This document shows positions 6,964 through 16,100 of a DNA stretch of 41,229 bases, piece after piece (within the stretch, counting starts at the first letter, position 1; each line of letters starts with the position of its first letter). The DNA comes from Patescibacteria group bacterium. GTDB lineage: Bacteria; Patescibacteriota; Minisyncoccia; JAHIHE01; JAGLIN01. The notes beneath the pieces are model-generated. The model did no database searches, had not been told where the DNA came from, and saw only the letters and a list, made by a program, of their open reading frames with translations. A program made the position numbers and the translations under genes. The stretch spans positions 1 through 41,229 of the forward strand of contig JAHYJV010000008.1 of NCBI GenBank assembly GCA_019428855.1, written 5' to 3'.

Positions 6964-8547
6964 ATGGCAAATAAAAATACAAATTTGAATACAACAAAAG
7001 AGCAAGAACGCTCAGAATTACATCGTGCTATTTGGCAAATTGCCAATGATTTGCGAGGAAGTGTTGATGGCTGGGATTTTAAACAGTATGTTCTTGGAAT
7101 ACTTTTTTATCGTTTTATAAGTGAGAACCTTACTAGTTTTATTAATGAAGATGAGCGACGAATTCCTGGGAAAGAGCAATTTGATTATGTAAAACTCTCC
7201 GATAAAGAGGCAGAGTTTGGACGCAAAGAAACTATAATTAATAAAGGTTTTTATATTCTACCAAGCGAACTTTTTGTAAATGTTTGCAAAAATGCTCGCA
7301 ATGACGCTAACCTCAATGAAACACTTTCCATGATTTTTGATAATATCGAAAATTCCGCTAAAGGCTTTGAAAGCGAGGACGATTTGAAGGGTTTGTTTGA
7401 TGATATTGATGTAAATTCCAATAAGCTTGGAGCTACCGTGGAAAAAAGAAATCAGAGACTGGCAAAACTTATGGAATCAATCGGCGGTCTTCGCCTCGGT
7501 AATTATAGCGACAATACTATTGATGCTTTTGGTGATGCCTATGAATATTTGATGGCAATGTATGCCTCAAGTGCGGGTAAATCTGGAGGTGAGTTCTACA
7601 CTCCTCAAGAGGTAAGCGAGCTTTTAGCAGAAATCACCACTGTCGGCAAAAAAGAAGTCAATAAAGTTTATGATCCTTGTTGCGGGTCTGGTTCTCTTCT
7701 TCTTAAATTTGCTAAAGTTCTTGGCAAAGAAAATGTACGCCTTGGTTTTTTTGGTCAAGAAATAAACCTCACTACCTATAATCTTTGCCGTATAAATATG
7801 TTTTTGCATGATATAAATTATAATAATTTTGATATTGCTCACGGCGACACTCTCACTGATCCAAAACACTGGGACGATGAACCTTTTGACGCTATTGTTT
7901 CCAATCCGCCGTATTCAATAAGTTGGGAAGGTGATAGCAATCCTTTAATAATTAACGATCCTCGTTTTTCGCCTGCTGGAGTTTTAGCGCCAAAAAGCAA
8001 AGCAGATTTAGCGTTTACTATGCACATGCTTTCTTGGCTCTCAACTAGCGGAACCGCAGCGATTGTTGAATTTCCGGGAGTTCTTTATCGCACTGGTGCT
8101 GAGCAGAAAATCCGCAAGTATTTGATTGATAATAATTATATAGATACGGTTATCCAATTACCGCCCGATCTCTTTTTCGGAACAACTATCGCAACTTGTG
8201 TTGTTATTTTGAAAAAAAGTAAAAAAGATAACAAGACCTTGTTTATAAATGCCTCTGCTGAATTTGTGAGAGGTGGAAATAAAAATAAATTAAGTGAAGA
8301 AAATCGCAAAAAGATTCTTAATGCGTTTACTTCGCGCGCCGATGCAGAATATTTTGCAAAATTAGCTGATAATAAAACCATTGCTGAAAATGATTATAAT
8401 ATTGCGGTTTCAAGTTATGTTGTAGCGGAAGATACTCGTGAAGTAGTAAATATTACAGAGCTAAACAAAAAAATCACCAAAATTGTCTCAAGACAAAATG
8501 AACTCCGCACAGCGATTGATGAAATTGTGACGGATATAGAAGGATAA
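6964..8547 (+). CDS. hsdM: Type I restriction-modification DNA methyltransferase subunit M
   Basis: This protein has the HsdM N-terminal helical domain (ELHRAIWQIANDLRGSVDGWDFKQYVLG), the GGEFYTPQEVSELL signature, SAM-binding motif I (VYDPCCGSGSLLLKF) and catalytic motif IV NPPYS for N6-adenine methylation. Two M subunits join one HsdS to form the modification enzyme; adding HsdR makes the nuclease. The ORF track begins at a TTG (6949); the ATG at 6964 gives a 527-aa protein of normal family length and is preferred. The C-terminal residues RQNELRTAIDEIVTDIEG recur as a stray fragment at 9961-10011. Codon choice, with many CGC and GCG codons, seems slightly richer in GC than the neighbours, consistent with acquisition. 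Confidence 0.95.
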   Translation: MANKNTNLNTTKEQERSELHRAIWQIANDLRGSVDGWDFKQYVLGILFYRFISENLTSFINEDERRIPGKEQFDYVKLSDKEAEFGRKETIINKGFYILPSELFVNVCKNARNDANLNETLSMIFDNIENSAKGFESEDDLKGLFDDIDVNSNKLGATVEKRNQRLAKLMESIGGLRLGNYSDNTIDAFGDAYEYLMAMYASSAGKSGGEFYTPQEVSELLAEITTVGKKEVNKVYDPCCGSGSLLLKFAKVLGKENVRLGFFGQEINLTTYNLCRINMFLHDINYNNFDIAHGDTLTDPKHWDDEPFDAIVSNPPYSISWEGDSNPLIINDPRFSPAGVLAPKSKADLAFTMHMLSWLSTSGTAAIVEFPGVLYRTGAEQKIRKYLIDNNYIDTVIQLPPDLFFGTTIATCVVILKKSKKDNKTLFINASAEFVRGGNKNKLSEENRKKILNAFTSRADAEYFAKLADNKTIAENDYNIAVSSYVVAEDTREVVNITELNKKITKIVSRQNELRTAIDEIVTDIEG

Positions 8548-8567
8548 TAATTTAAAAAATAATTATT

Positions 8568-9683
8568 ATGAATAAAAAAAATGATATAGAAAACATTGAT
8601 CAGCAATTGATCAATTGGCGAAAAAAATTTAACAAAGAAATCCCTGAGCGGATTGGTCTTGCTTTCTATACAAATGATGATGGAGAAGTGGAGATTGAAG
8701 TCTATATGACTGATGAAAGTATGTGGATGAGTCAGCAAATTATGGCACAACTTTTTGGCGTAGAAGAGAATACTATTACTTATCATATTCAGGAGATATA
8801 TAAAAGTGGAGAATTGGAGGGAAATCCAACTACTCGAAAAATTAGAGTAGTTCGAAGAGAAGGAAATCGACAAGTCAACCGAGAAATTCAGTTTTATAAT
8901 CTAGATATGGTTATTTCTGTTGGCTATCGCGTAAACTCTATTAAAGCGACTCAATTTAGAAAGTTTGCAACACGAGTGCTCCACGAATATATTCAAAAGG
9001 GCTATGTTCTTAATGATGACCGATTTAAACAAGGGCGAAAGTTTGATGATGGATATTTCAAGGAAATGCTTGAGAGAATTAGGGATATTCGATTAAGCGA
9101 ACGCCGTCTTTATTTGCAAATTGCCGATATTTTTGCACTTGCTTCGGATTATGATAAAAGTAGTATCATTACAAAAGAGTTTTTTGCTTTTATTCAAAAC
9201 AAATTACATTTTGCTGTTGCAGGGGGAACCGCTGCCGAAATAATTTATAGCCGTGTAGATGCTACTAAGGAAAATATGGGCTTGACTTCATGGGCACACT
9301 CTCCCAATGGAAAAATTTATAAAACCGATATTACAGTTGCAAAAAATTATCTAAAAGAAAAAGAACTGCACAGATTAAGACTTTCGGTGAGTGCCTTTCT
9401 TGATTTAGCTGAAATGAGAGCCGAAAGACAACTGCCAACTACCATGCAAGATTGGATTGGCTTTATGAGCAGTTACCTTGATCTTAATGGCTATCCTGTG
9501 CTTGAAGGATTAGGGAAAGTGAGCAAAGAGCAAGCAGATGAAAAGGCTCTAAAAGAGCATTCAAAGTTTCGAGTGATTCAAGATCGTAATTATGAAAGTG
9601 ATTTTCAGAAAATGATTAAAGATGTTGATGAAAAGCAAACAGCAAACCCTTTAAATATAAAAAATATCAAGAAAAAACTTTGA
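8568..9683 (+). CDS. rhuM: RhuM-family (COG3943) protein
   Basis: This 371-aa protein matches the RhuM family, named for a Salmonella pathogenicity-island gene. A DNA-binding-like N-terminal region (MWMSQQIMAQLFGVEENTITYHIQEI) is followed by YNLDMVISVGYRVNS, FRKFATRVLHEYIQKGYVLND and a C-terminal domain with AGGTAAEIIYSRVDA and GLTSWAHSPNGKI. The N-terminal part resembles phage regulator (BRO/ANT-type) helix-turn-helix modules. The biochemical role of RhuM is not established; the genes often travel with type I restriction systems. It starts 20 bp after hsdM. The last residues before the TGA look unlike the rest, and the +2 frame stays open with coiled-coil-like sequence to 9766, so the C terminus may be frameshifted. 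Confidence 0.85.
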   Translation: MNKKNDIENIDQQLINWRKKFNKEIPERIGLAFYTNDDGEVEIEVYMTDESMWMSQQIMAQLFGVEENTITYHIQEIYKSGELEGNPTTRKIRVVRREGNRQVNREIQFYNLDMVISVGYRVNSIKATQFRKFATRVLHEYIQKGYVLNDDRFKQGRKFDDGYFKEMLERIRDIRLSERRLYLQIADIFALASDYDKSSIITKEFFAFIQNKLHFAVAGGTAAEIIYSRVDATKENMGLTSWAHSPNGKIYKTDITVAKNYLKEKELHRLRLSVSAFLDLAEMRAERQLPTTMQDWIGFMSSYLDLNGYPVLEGLGKVSKEQADEKALKEHSKFRVIQDRNYESDFQKMIKDVDEKQTANPLNIKNIKKKL

Positions 9684-9766
9684 GTGAGATAGAGAAAGTT
9701 TTTTTGGAAAGTGTTAAGGAGCTGGAGAAGAAAGTTAATATGAAAGCTTCTAAATCTAAAAAATAA
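9632..9766 (+). pseudogene. Possible displaced C-terminal tail of the RhuM-family gene
   Basis: In the +2 frame relative to rhuM, 44 codons are open and read as a charged helical tail (YKKYQEKTLSEIEKVFLESV, then KELEKKV) ending in a Lys/Ser-rich stretch. The rhuM frame itself ends inside this stretch at 9683. A single indel near 9625-9635 would join them. This is an inference from composition; the two ends could also be alternative natural C termini in related genes. Confidence 0.4.
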
Positions 9767-9799
9767 TATATTAAAAAATAATTTAATATTTAGACTATA

Positions 9800-9976
9800 A
9801 TGTCAAAAGCAAGATATAAAAATTTATTAGATAAATCTATTCAGTCGGCAATTTCTGCGATAGAAATATACAATAAACCAGATTTTAAATATCGTGAGGA
9901 ATCTTTTTCGATTTTGATAATAAATGCTTGGGAATTATTATTTAAAGCAAAAATTTTACAAGACAAAATGAGCTAA
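9800..9976 (+). pseudogene. N-terminal stub of a DUF3644-type gene
   Basis: A 58-codon ORF missed by the track starts MSKARYKNLLDKSIQSAISA and includes IEIYNKPDFKYREESFSIL and NAWELLFKAKIL. This is the characteristic start of DUF3644 proteins, which are normally several hundred residues long and are often found in restriction and defence loci. Homology stops abruptly after KAKIL, where the DNA becomes the 3' end of an hsdM gene. The gene was therefore cut by recombination and only its first sixth or so is left. DUF3644 recognition is from memory of the family signature. Confidence 0.65.
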
Positions 9977-10011
9977 GGACTGCTATTGATGAGATTGTGT
10001 CGGAGATTTAA
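9961..10011 (+). pseudogene. Remnant of a second hsdM 3' end
   Basis: One reading frame gives RQNELRTAIDEIVSEI followed by TAA. The intact hsdM ends RQNELRTAIDEIVTDIEG. The protein match is 13 identical residues in a row, while the DNA differs at many third positions (for example GAGCTAAGGACTGCT versus GAACTCCGCACAGCG). It is therefore not a recent duplicate of the resident hsdM but the tail of a different, diverged hsdM. It marks a recombination junction with the DUF3644 stub. Confidence 0.8.
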
Positions 10012-10024
10012 AAAAATTAAGATT

Positions 10025-11083
10025 ATGGGATTATTTGAAATATTTAAAACTTCAGAAGCAAATATCATTCAGAATAAAAAGGATGGAGTTATTTATGTTG
10101 CCGATTTTCAAGGTGGAAAAGGGAAATATTTATCAATAGCCGAAGTAGGAGTATCCGCAGATCTTGATGTAAAAATTTCGCCTAGAATACATTTGCGTGT
10201 CACATACTTGGCTAATAATGAAAAAATAAACGGAGTTGAGATTGCTAAAGTTGACGGCGAAAAGTTAGAAAAAATTCATTTTTCTACATTGGACTTTGAA
10301 AGAATCCTTCAGCTTCTCTCATTGTTTTCAGAACTTGATTTAAAAGCGGTTGTAAATAAAACCGTTATTTTCAATCAGTCTATTATTGGCAACTCAGAAG
10401 AAGTTTCAAGATTTTTAAAATTGATTGTTTTAGATTCTCAAGGAAAAGATAAGATAACTGAAATTGCAAAAAATTATGAATTAATAAAGGTTGGCGATAT
10501 AGATAGCGTAGTCCAAAAGAAAGAAGCTGTAAATTTGTTTGGTGACATTTTAAATAAAAATGAAGAATTTCAAAAATATAAAACTGAGCTTGGTGTTGGA
10601 AAAGATGAAGAAGTTTGGCAAAAATTTTTCTCAGAAAATTCTTGGATTCTTGGATCTGATTTTGTTGAAATTCTTGATGAGCGACGCATCGATGTAGAAA
10701 ATATTACGGATTATCTTTTGAAATCATTTGATGGCTTTGTTGATATCGTTGAGCTTAAATTACCATCCGCACCCTTTTGGACAAATGAATTTATCCCAAA
10801 AAGTGAATTAACTTCGGCAACAATGCAATGCAATAGATATATTTTACAAACCGAAAGAAAAATAAATGATTTAGAGTTTAATAAAAAAATTCAAAATACA
10901 CCAATAGTTAAACCACGCATAACCCTTATTTATGGTCGCTCCCAGTCTTGGCAAGAGAATGAGAAAGAAGCGTATCGTGTATTAAATTCAAGTTATACGA
11001 CTTTAAATATTATTACCTACGATCATCTTCTTGAAAGAGCAAAGAGGCTTGTTGGTATATCAGAAATAGAAAAAGATATTTAG
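10025..11083 (+). CDS. sduA: Shedu-type immune nuclease (DUF4263)
   Basis: The C-terminal half (about residues 195-345) matches the Shedu/DUF4263 nuclease domain: EEVWQKFFSENSWILGSDF, DGFVDIVELKLPSAPFW (PD-(D/E)xK-like D...ExK core), ATMQCNRYI, PRITLIYGRSQSW and YTTLNIITYDHLLERAKRLV. The N-terminal about 190 residues are a variable domain, as is typical of Shedu proteins. Shedu is a known single-gene antiphage system. The track start at 9986 lies inside the hsdM remnant; the ATG at 10025 (MGLFEIFKTSE) gives 352 aa and is preferred. The gene sits between hsdM and hsdS in the same orientation, 42 bp before hsdS, so it probably shares the operon transcript. Confidence 0.85.
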   Translation: MGLFEIFKTSEANIIQNKKDGVIYVADFQGGKGKYLSIAEVGVSADLDVKISPRIHLRVTYLANNEKINGVEIAKVDGEKLEKIHFSTLDFERILQLLSLFSELDLKAVVNKTVIFNQSIIGNSEEVSRFLKLIVLDSQGKDKITEIAKNYELIKVGDIDSVVQKKEAVNLFGDILNKNEEFQKYKTELGVGKDEEVWQKFFSENSWILGSDFVEILDERRIDVENITDYLLKSFDGFVDIVELKLPSAPFWTNEFIPKSELTSATMQCNRYILQTERKINDLEFNKKIQNTPIVKPRITLIYGRSQSWQENEKEAYRVLNSSYTTLNIITYDHLLERAKRLVGISEIEKDI

Positions 11084-11125
11084 GAGACAAAAATTAACCC
11101 AGAAAATATTCCGTTTTAAAAAATT

Positions 11126-12280
11126 ATGACAAATAATCAACCAAAAATTGAAAAGCTAATCACGGAACTATGCCCGAATGGTGTGGAGTTTTTGGATATT
11201 GAGAAGCTTTGGATTAAAGCACCAAAATCAAAACTTGGTGTTGCAAAAATCAAAGAACTTAATGATGGTGATAATATTTGTTTTACTTCTGGTAAAAATG
11301 TTTTCTATGTTGATGAATATCTTGTTGATGGTGAATATATTTTTATGAATGATGGCGGAACTGCTGACACAAAATATAACGAGGGTAAAGCATATTATAC
11401 AGATCATACTTTTACATTTACAGTCAACGAAGTTAAGCTATTTCCGAAATTTGCCTATTATTTTTTAAAAGAAAATGAAAAATATATAAATGATATTTTA
11501 TTTAAGGGAACGGGTTTAAAAAATTTAAACAAAAAAGCATTTGCAAATTTCAAAATCCCCCTCCCACCACTTGCCATCCAAGAAGAAATTGTTAAAATTC
11601 TTAATAGTTTTACAGAGCTGGAAACAGAGCTGGAAACAGAGCTGGAAACAGAGCTGGAAGCTAGAAAGAAGCAATATGAGTATTATCGAGAGGAGCTTTT
11701 GAAAGCCAAGGACAACCCACAAATAACCTTAAACGAGGTCGGAAAAGTATCAATGTGTAAGCGAATTTTTAAAAATGAAACTTTGGCAAGTGGCGATATT
11801 CCGTTTTATAAAATTGGAACTTTTGGAAAAGAGCCTAATGCTTTCATTTCACAAAAAATTTATGATGAATACCGTGAAAAGTTTTCGTTTCCCAAAAAAG
11901 GTGACATACTTTTGTCAGCGTCTGGAACTATAGGGCGAAGGGTAATTTACGATGGGGAGCCAGCATATTTTCAGGATTCAAATATTATCTGGATAGACAA
12001 TGACGAGAGCAAAGTATTGAATAAATTTTTATACTATTTATATGCAACAGTTGAATGGAAAACCGAAGGCGGAACAATTCAGCGACTTTATAATGACAAT
12101 CTAAAGAAAATTAAAATCCCAGCTCCGCCCTTCGCCGAACAAGAACGCATCGTCTCAATTCTTGATAAATTTGACGCACTTGTGAACGACATTTCAATCG
12201 GTCTCCCTGCCGAACTCAAAGCTCGCAGGCAACAATATGAATATTATCGAGGGAAACTTTTAACCTTCAAATCGCTATGA
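11126..12280 (+). CDS. hsdS: Type I restriction-modification specificity subunit S
   Basis: This 384-aa protein has two target-recognition domains (about residues 15-155 and 200-345). Each ends in a conserved segment (IPLPPLAIQEEIVKILNSF and IPAPPFAEQERIVSILDKF) followed by a helix (EARKKQYEYYREELL and LKARRQQYEYYRGKLL). The first TRD reads half of the split DNA target and the second reads the other half. The central helix contains four tandem TELE units encoded by perfect 12-bp repeats. The stop overlaps the start of the next gene (ATGA), indicating coupling. It lies downstream of Shedu rather than directly after hsdM. Confidence 0.93.
   Translation: MTNNQPKIEKLITELCPNGVEFLDIEKLWIKAPKSKLGVAKIKELNDGDNICFTSGKNVFYVDEYLVDGEYIFMNDGGTADTKYNEGKAYYTDHTFTFTVNEVKLFPKFAYYFLKENEKYINDILFKGTGLKNLNKKAFANFKIPLPPLAIQEEIVKILNSFTELETELETELETELEARKKQYEYYREELLKAKDNPQITLNEVGKVSMCKRIFKNETLASGDIPFYKIGTFGKEPNAFISQKIYDEYREKFSFPKKGDILLSASGTIGRRVIYDGEPAYFQDSNIIWIDNDESKVLNKFLYYLYATVEWKTEGGTIQRLYNDNLKKIKIPAPPFAEQERIVSILDKFDALVNDISIGLPAELKARRQQYEYYRGKLLTFKSL
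11612..11659 (+). repeat. Four 12-bp tandem repeats in the hsdS linker
   Basis: ACAGAGCTGGAA is repeated four times without mismatch and in frame, encoding TELE x4 at residues 163-178, between the two recognition domains. Gain or loss of a unit keeps the frame and changes helix length by four residues. In the EcoR124I/EcoDXXI-type enzymes, two versus three TAEL repeats at the same position change the spacer of the recognition site. Confidence 0.95.
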
Positions 12281-13104
12281 AAAACACTATTCAACTTTTT
12301 GAAAAAAAACAAGTCCGAGCTGTTTGGAATGACGACGAAGAAGAATGGTATTTCTCAGTTGTTGATATTATTGAGGTGCTGACTGATAGCAAAAATCCGA
12401 CCGATTATCTAAAAAAACTCAGAAAACGAGATTCATTACTTGGTGAGTACATAGGGACAAATTGTCCCCATGTAGATATGACTACCTTACATGGTAAAAC
12501 AAGAAAAACATTAGCGGCAAATACCAAACATGTTTTTCGCATTATCCAATCCATACCTTCCAAAAAAGCAGAACCTTTCAAGCTATGGTTGGCTGAGGTT
12601 GCAAAAAAACGGCTTGATCAAATACAAGATCCCGAGCTTTCCATTGAGCAGGCAATGTGGGATTTTAAAAATTTGGGATACTCGGAAAACTGGATCAATC
12701 AAAGATTAAAGAGTATAGAGATTCGCAAAGAGCTTACTGATGAATGGAAAAAATACGGACTGAAAGAAGGTCTGGAATTTGCAACTCTCACTGACATTAT
12801 ATACAAAACATGGGCAGGAAAAACAGCAAAAGAATACAAAAAGTTTAAAAACCTAAAAAAAGAAAATCTTCGAGATAATATGACGAATAAAGAGCTTATC
12901 TTGAACATGCTTGCCGAATTATCCACCAAAGAAATATCGGAAGTGTCTAATCCAAAGTCATTTCAGGATCATGAACATGTCGCAAAACGCGGAGGTACTA
13001 TCTCTAAAGAAGCTCGCATAAAACTGGAAGCTGAAACAGGCAAAAAGGTAATTAGCCCTTTAAACATAAAAAAAATACTCCCTTCAAAAAAGAATAAAAA
13101 ATAG
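12277..13104 (+). CDS. BRO-N / DinD-like protein
   Basis: The N-terminal part of this 275-aa protein (VRAVWNDDEEEWYFSVVDIIEVLT...NPTDYLKKLRKRD) is a BRO-N domain, a DNA-binding-like module of phage antirepressors. The C-terminal part (AKRGGTISKEARIKLEAETGKKVISPLN) matches the end of DinD-like proteins. DinD of E. coli is DNA-damage-inducible and affects RecA filaments, but this gene's role is unknown. It overlaps hsdS by 4 bp and ends 2 bp before hsdR, so it is firmly embedded in the restriction operon and may regulate it or add a defence function. Confidence 0.82.
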   Translation: MKNTIQLFEKKQVRAVWNDDEEEWYFSVVDIIEVLTDSKNPTDYLKKLRKRDSLLGEYIGTNCPHVDMTTLHGKTRKTLAANTKHVFRIIQSIPSKKAEPFKLWLAEVAKKRLDQIQDPELSIEQAMWDFKNLGYSENWINQRLKSIEIRKELTDEWKKYGLKEGLEFATLTDIIYKTWAGKTAKEYKKFKNLKKENLRDNMTNKELILNMLAELSTKEISEVSNPKSFQDHEHVAKRGGTISKEARIKLEAETGKKVISPLNIKKILPSKKNKK

Positions 13105-13106
13105 CT

Positions 13107-16100
13107 ATGACAAAATCTAACAAATACAATCTAGTCGCTGAAAGCACACAAAGCACGGTTGTTGCCGAATATGTATCCGATAAAAAGAGAGTGGTTCACT
13201 ATCAAAGCGAAGCCGAGCTTGAGTGTGCTTTTATCAAGCAATTGGAAACCCAAGCTTACGAATATTTGCCAATCACTTCAGAAAATGAATTGGTGCTTAA
13301 TTTGCGGCAACAACTTGAAAAACTAAACAATTTTACTTTTTCCGATACCGAATGGGAAAAGTTTTTTGTCAGTGTTATTGCTAATCCAAATCAAAGCATA
13401 GAAGAAAAAACTACTACAATTCAAGAAGATAGCACAAAAATATTAAACCGAGATGACGGCACTTTTAAAAATATTGATTTAATAGACAAGAAAAATATTC
13501 ATAACAATAGTTTGCAGATTATCAATCAATATACAACCGAAGACGGACAGCGTGCCAATCGTTATGATGTAACGGTGCTTGTAAATGGATTGCCGCTTGT
13601 TCATATAGAACTCAAACGCCGTGGCGTTGCTATTACTGAAGCTTTTAATCAAATTAATCGCTACCAACGAGAAAGCTTTTGGGCTTCAAGCGGTCTTTTT
13701 GAATATGTGCAGTTATTCATTATCTCAAACGGAACTCATACCAAATATTATGGAAACACTGTTCGCAAACAGCATATCAAAGAATCAAGCGATGGTAGGA
13801 TTAAAAAAGGAAAAAGATCAAGCAATAGTTTTGAATTTACAAGCTGGTGGGCGGACGCAACCAATAGACCAATTACTGATTTAATTGATTTTGCCAAAAC
13901 ATTTTTTGCCAAGCATACGATTTTAAATATTCTTACTAAATATTGTGTATTTACTACCGAAAAGCAACTTTTAGCAATGAGGCCATATCAAATTGTGGCG
14001 ACTGAAAGAATTTTAAGCAGGATTGAAGTGAGTACAAATTACAAAAAACTTGGAACTGTAGAGGCTGGCGGTTACATTTGGCATACAACTGGATCAGGAA
14101 AAACTTTGACAAGTTTCAAAACTGCTCAACTAGCTAGCAAATTGCCGTATGTAGATAAAGTGTTGTTTGTGGTTGATCGTAAAGATTTGGATTATCAAAC
14201 AATGTTGGAATATGACAAATTTGAAAAGGGTGCGGCAAATAGCAACACCAGTACTGCTATATTAAAAAAACAATTAGAAGATTCAAACTCTCGAATAATT
14301 GTTACTACAATTCAAAAATTAGACAGGTTTATAAGCAAAAATAAAAAACATACTATTTTCGGCGGTCATATTGTATTAATTTTTGATGAATGTCATCGCA
14401 GTCAATTTGGCGAAATGCATGCGAGTATTGTCAAAGCATTTAATAAATATCATTTATTTGGTTTTACTGGCACGCCTATTTTTGCCGTAAATTCCTCGTC
14501 TGGCGGACGGCTTGATTTTAAAACTACCGAACAGGCTTTCGGCGAGAAACTTCATACTTATACAATCGTTGACGCTATTGCCGATAAAAATGTTTTACCG
14601 TTTAAAGTTGATTATGTTTCAACCGTTCATGAAGCGGAAAATATCGTAGATGCTCAAGTTCGTGATATTGATCGTGAAGCTATTCTTTCGTCACCAGAGC
14701 GACTGGAAAATATTGTGCGATATATTCGGGAACATTTTGACCAAAAAACGAAACGAAACAGTTTTTATAAATTGAAGGATCGCAGACTTGCTGGATTTAA
14801 TTCAATTTTTGCAGTTTCATCTATTGATGTGGCAAAAAAATATTATCTTGAATTTAAAAAACAATTAGCCGATGAGCCAAGCGATAAACGACTTAAAATA
14901 GCGACAATTTTTAGTTTTGGGGTAAATGATGAAGATTTGGACGGGATGATTGATGAAAACTCAGAAGATACAAGCGGACTTGATGTCAGTTCACGAGATT
15001 TTCTTGAAAGTGCTATTGTTGATTATAATAAAATGTTTGGAACTTCTTATGATACTTCGTCGGATAAATTCCAAAATTACTACAAAGATGTTAGTGAGCG
15101 AGTTAAAAAAAGAGAGATTGATATTCTGATTGTAGTAAATATGTTTTTGACTGGGTTTGATGCAACCACACTAAACACTTTATGGGTTGATAAAAATTTG
15201 TGTTTGCATGGCTTGCTGCAAGCATTTTCTAGAACCAATCGTATTTTGAATAGTATTAAAACTTTCGGAAATATTGTTTGTTTCCGTAATTTGGAAAAAG
15301 CAACAAACGAATCTATTGCGCTTTTTGGAGATAAAGAAGCGAGCGGAATTGTTCTTCTTAAAGCTTACGAGGACTATTATAATGGTTATAAAGACGGCGA
15401 TAAAGAAGCTAGAGGATATAAGAGTTTGATCAAGGAGCTTTTAGAAAAGTTTCCAATAGGGAAAAGAATTGTAGGAGAGCAGAATCAAAAAGATTTTATC
15501 AAATTATACGGAGCGGTTTTGCGTGTTAGAAATATCCTGACAACCTTTGATGAATTTATGGGAAATGAAATTTTGACCGAGCGTGATATACAAGATTATC
15601 ACAGCATGTATATTGATTTGTATAATGAATTTCGCAAAAGCACAGAGGGAGAAAAAGAAAATGTTAATGATGATGTGGTCTTTGAAATGGAACTTATTAA
15701 ACAAGTTGAGATTAATATTGATTATGTCTTGGGACTTATTAAAAGATATCACGAATATCATATCAAGAATAAAGAGCTTCTGGTTGATATTAACAAAGCC
15801 GTTGATTCTAGTGTTGAGCTTCGCAACAAGAAAGATCTTATCAATCAATTTATTACCTCCCTTGATGTTCATTCAATCGTTGATGAAGATTGGCAAAAGT
15901 TTGTAGAAGAAAAGAAAATTGAGGAATTGGAAAAAATTATTGAAAATGAAAATCTTGACAAAGAAGCTACTTATAAATTTATAAACAATGCTTTTAGAGA
16001 TGGAAATGTTGCGACAACTGGCACAGCAATTACAAAAATATTACCACCCATATCAAAGTTTCGTCCCGATAATGTTTATGGTAAAAAACGAGAAAGTGTT

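Noticed and set aside
9986-10024. Upstream start of the Shedu ORF at 9986
   Set aside because: The first 13 codons overlap the hsdM 3' remnant in another frame and read MMRLCRRFKKIKI; the ATG at 10025 is a more natural start.
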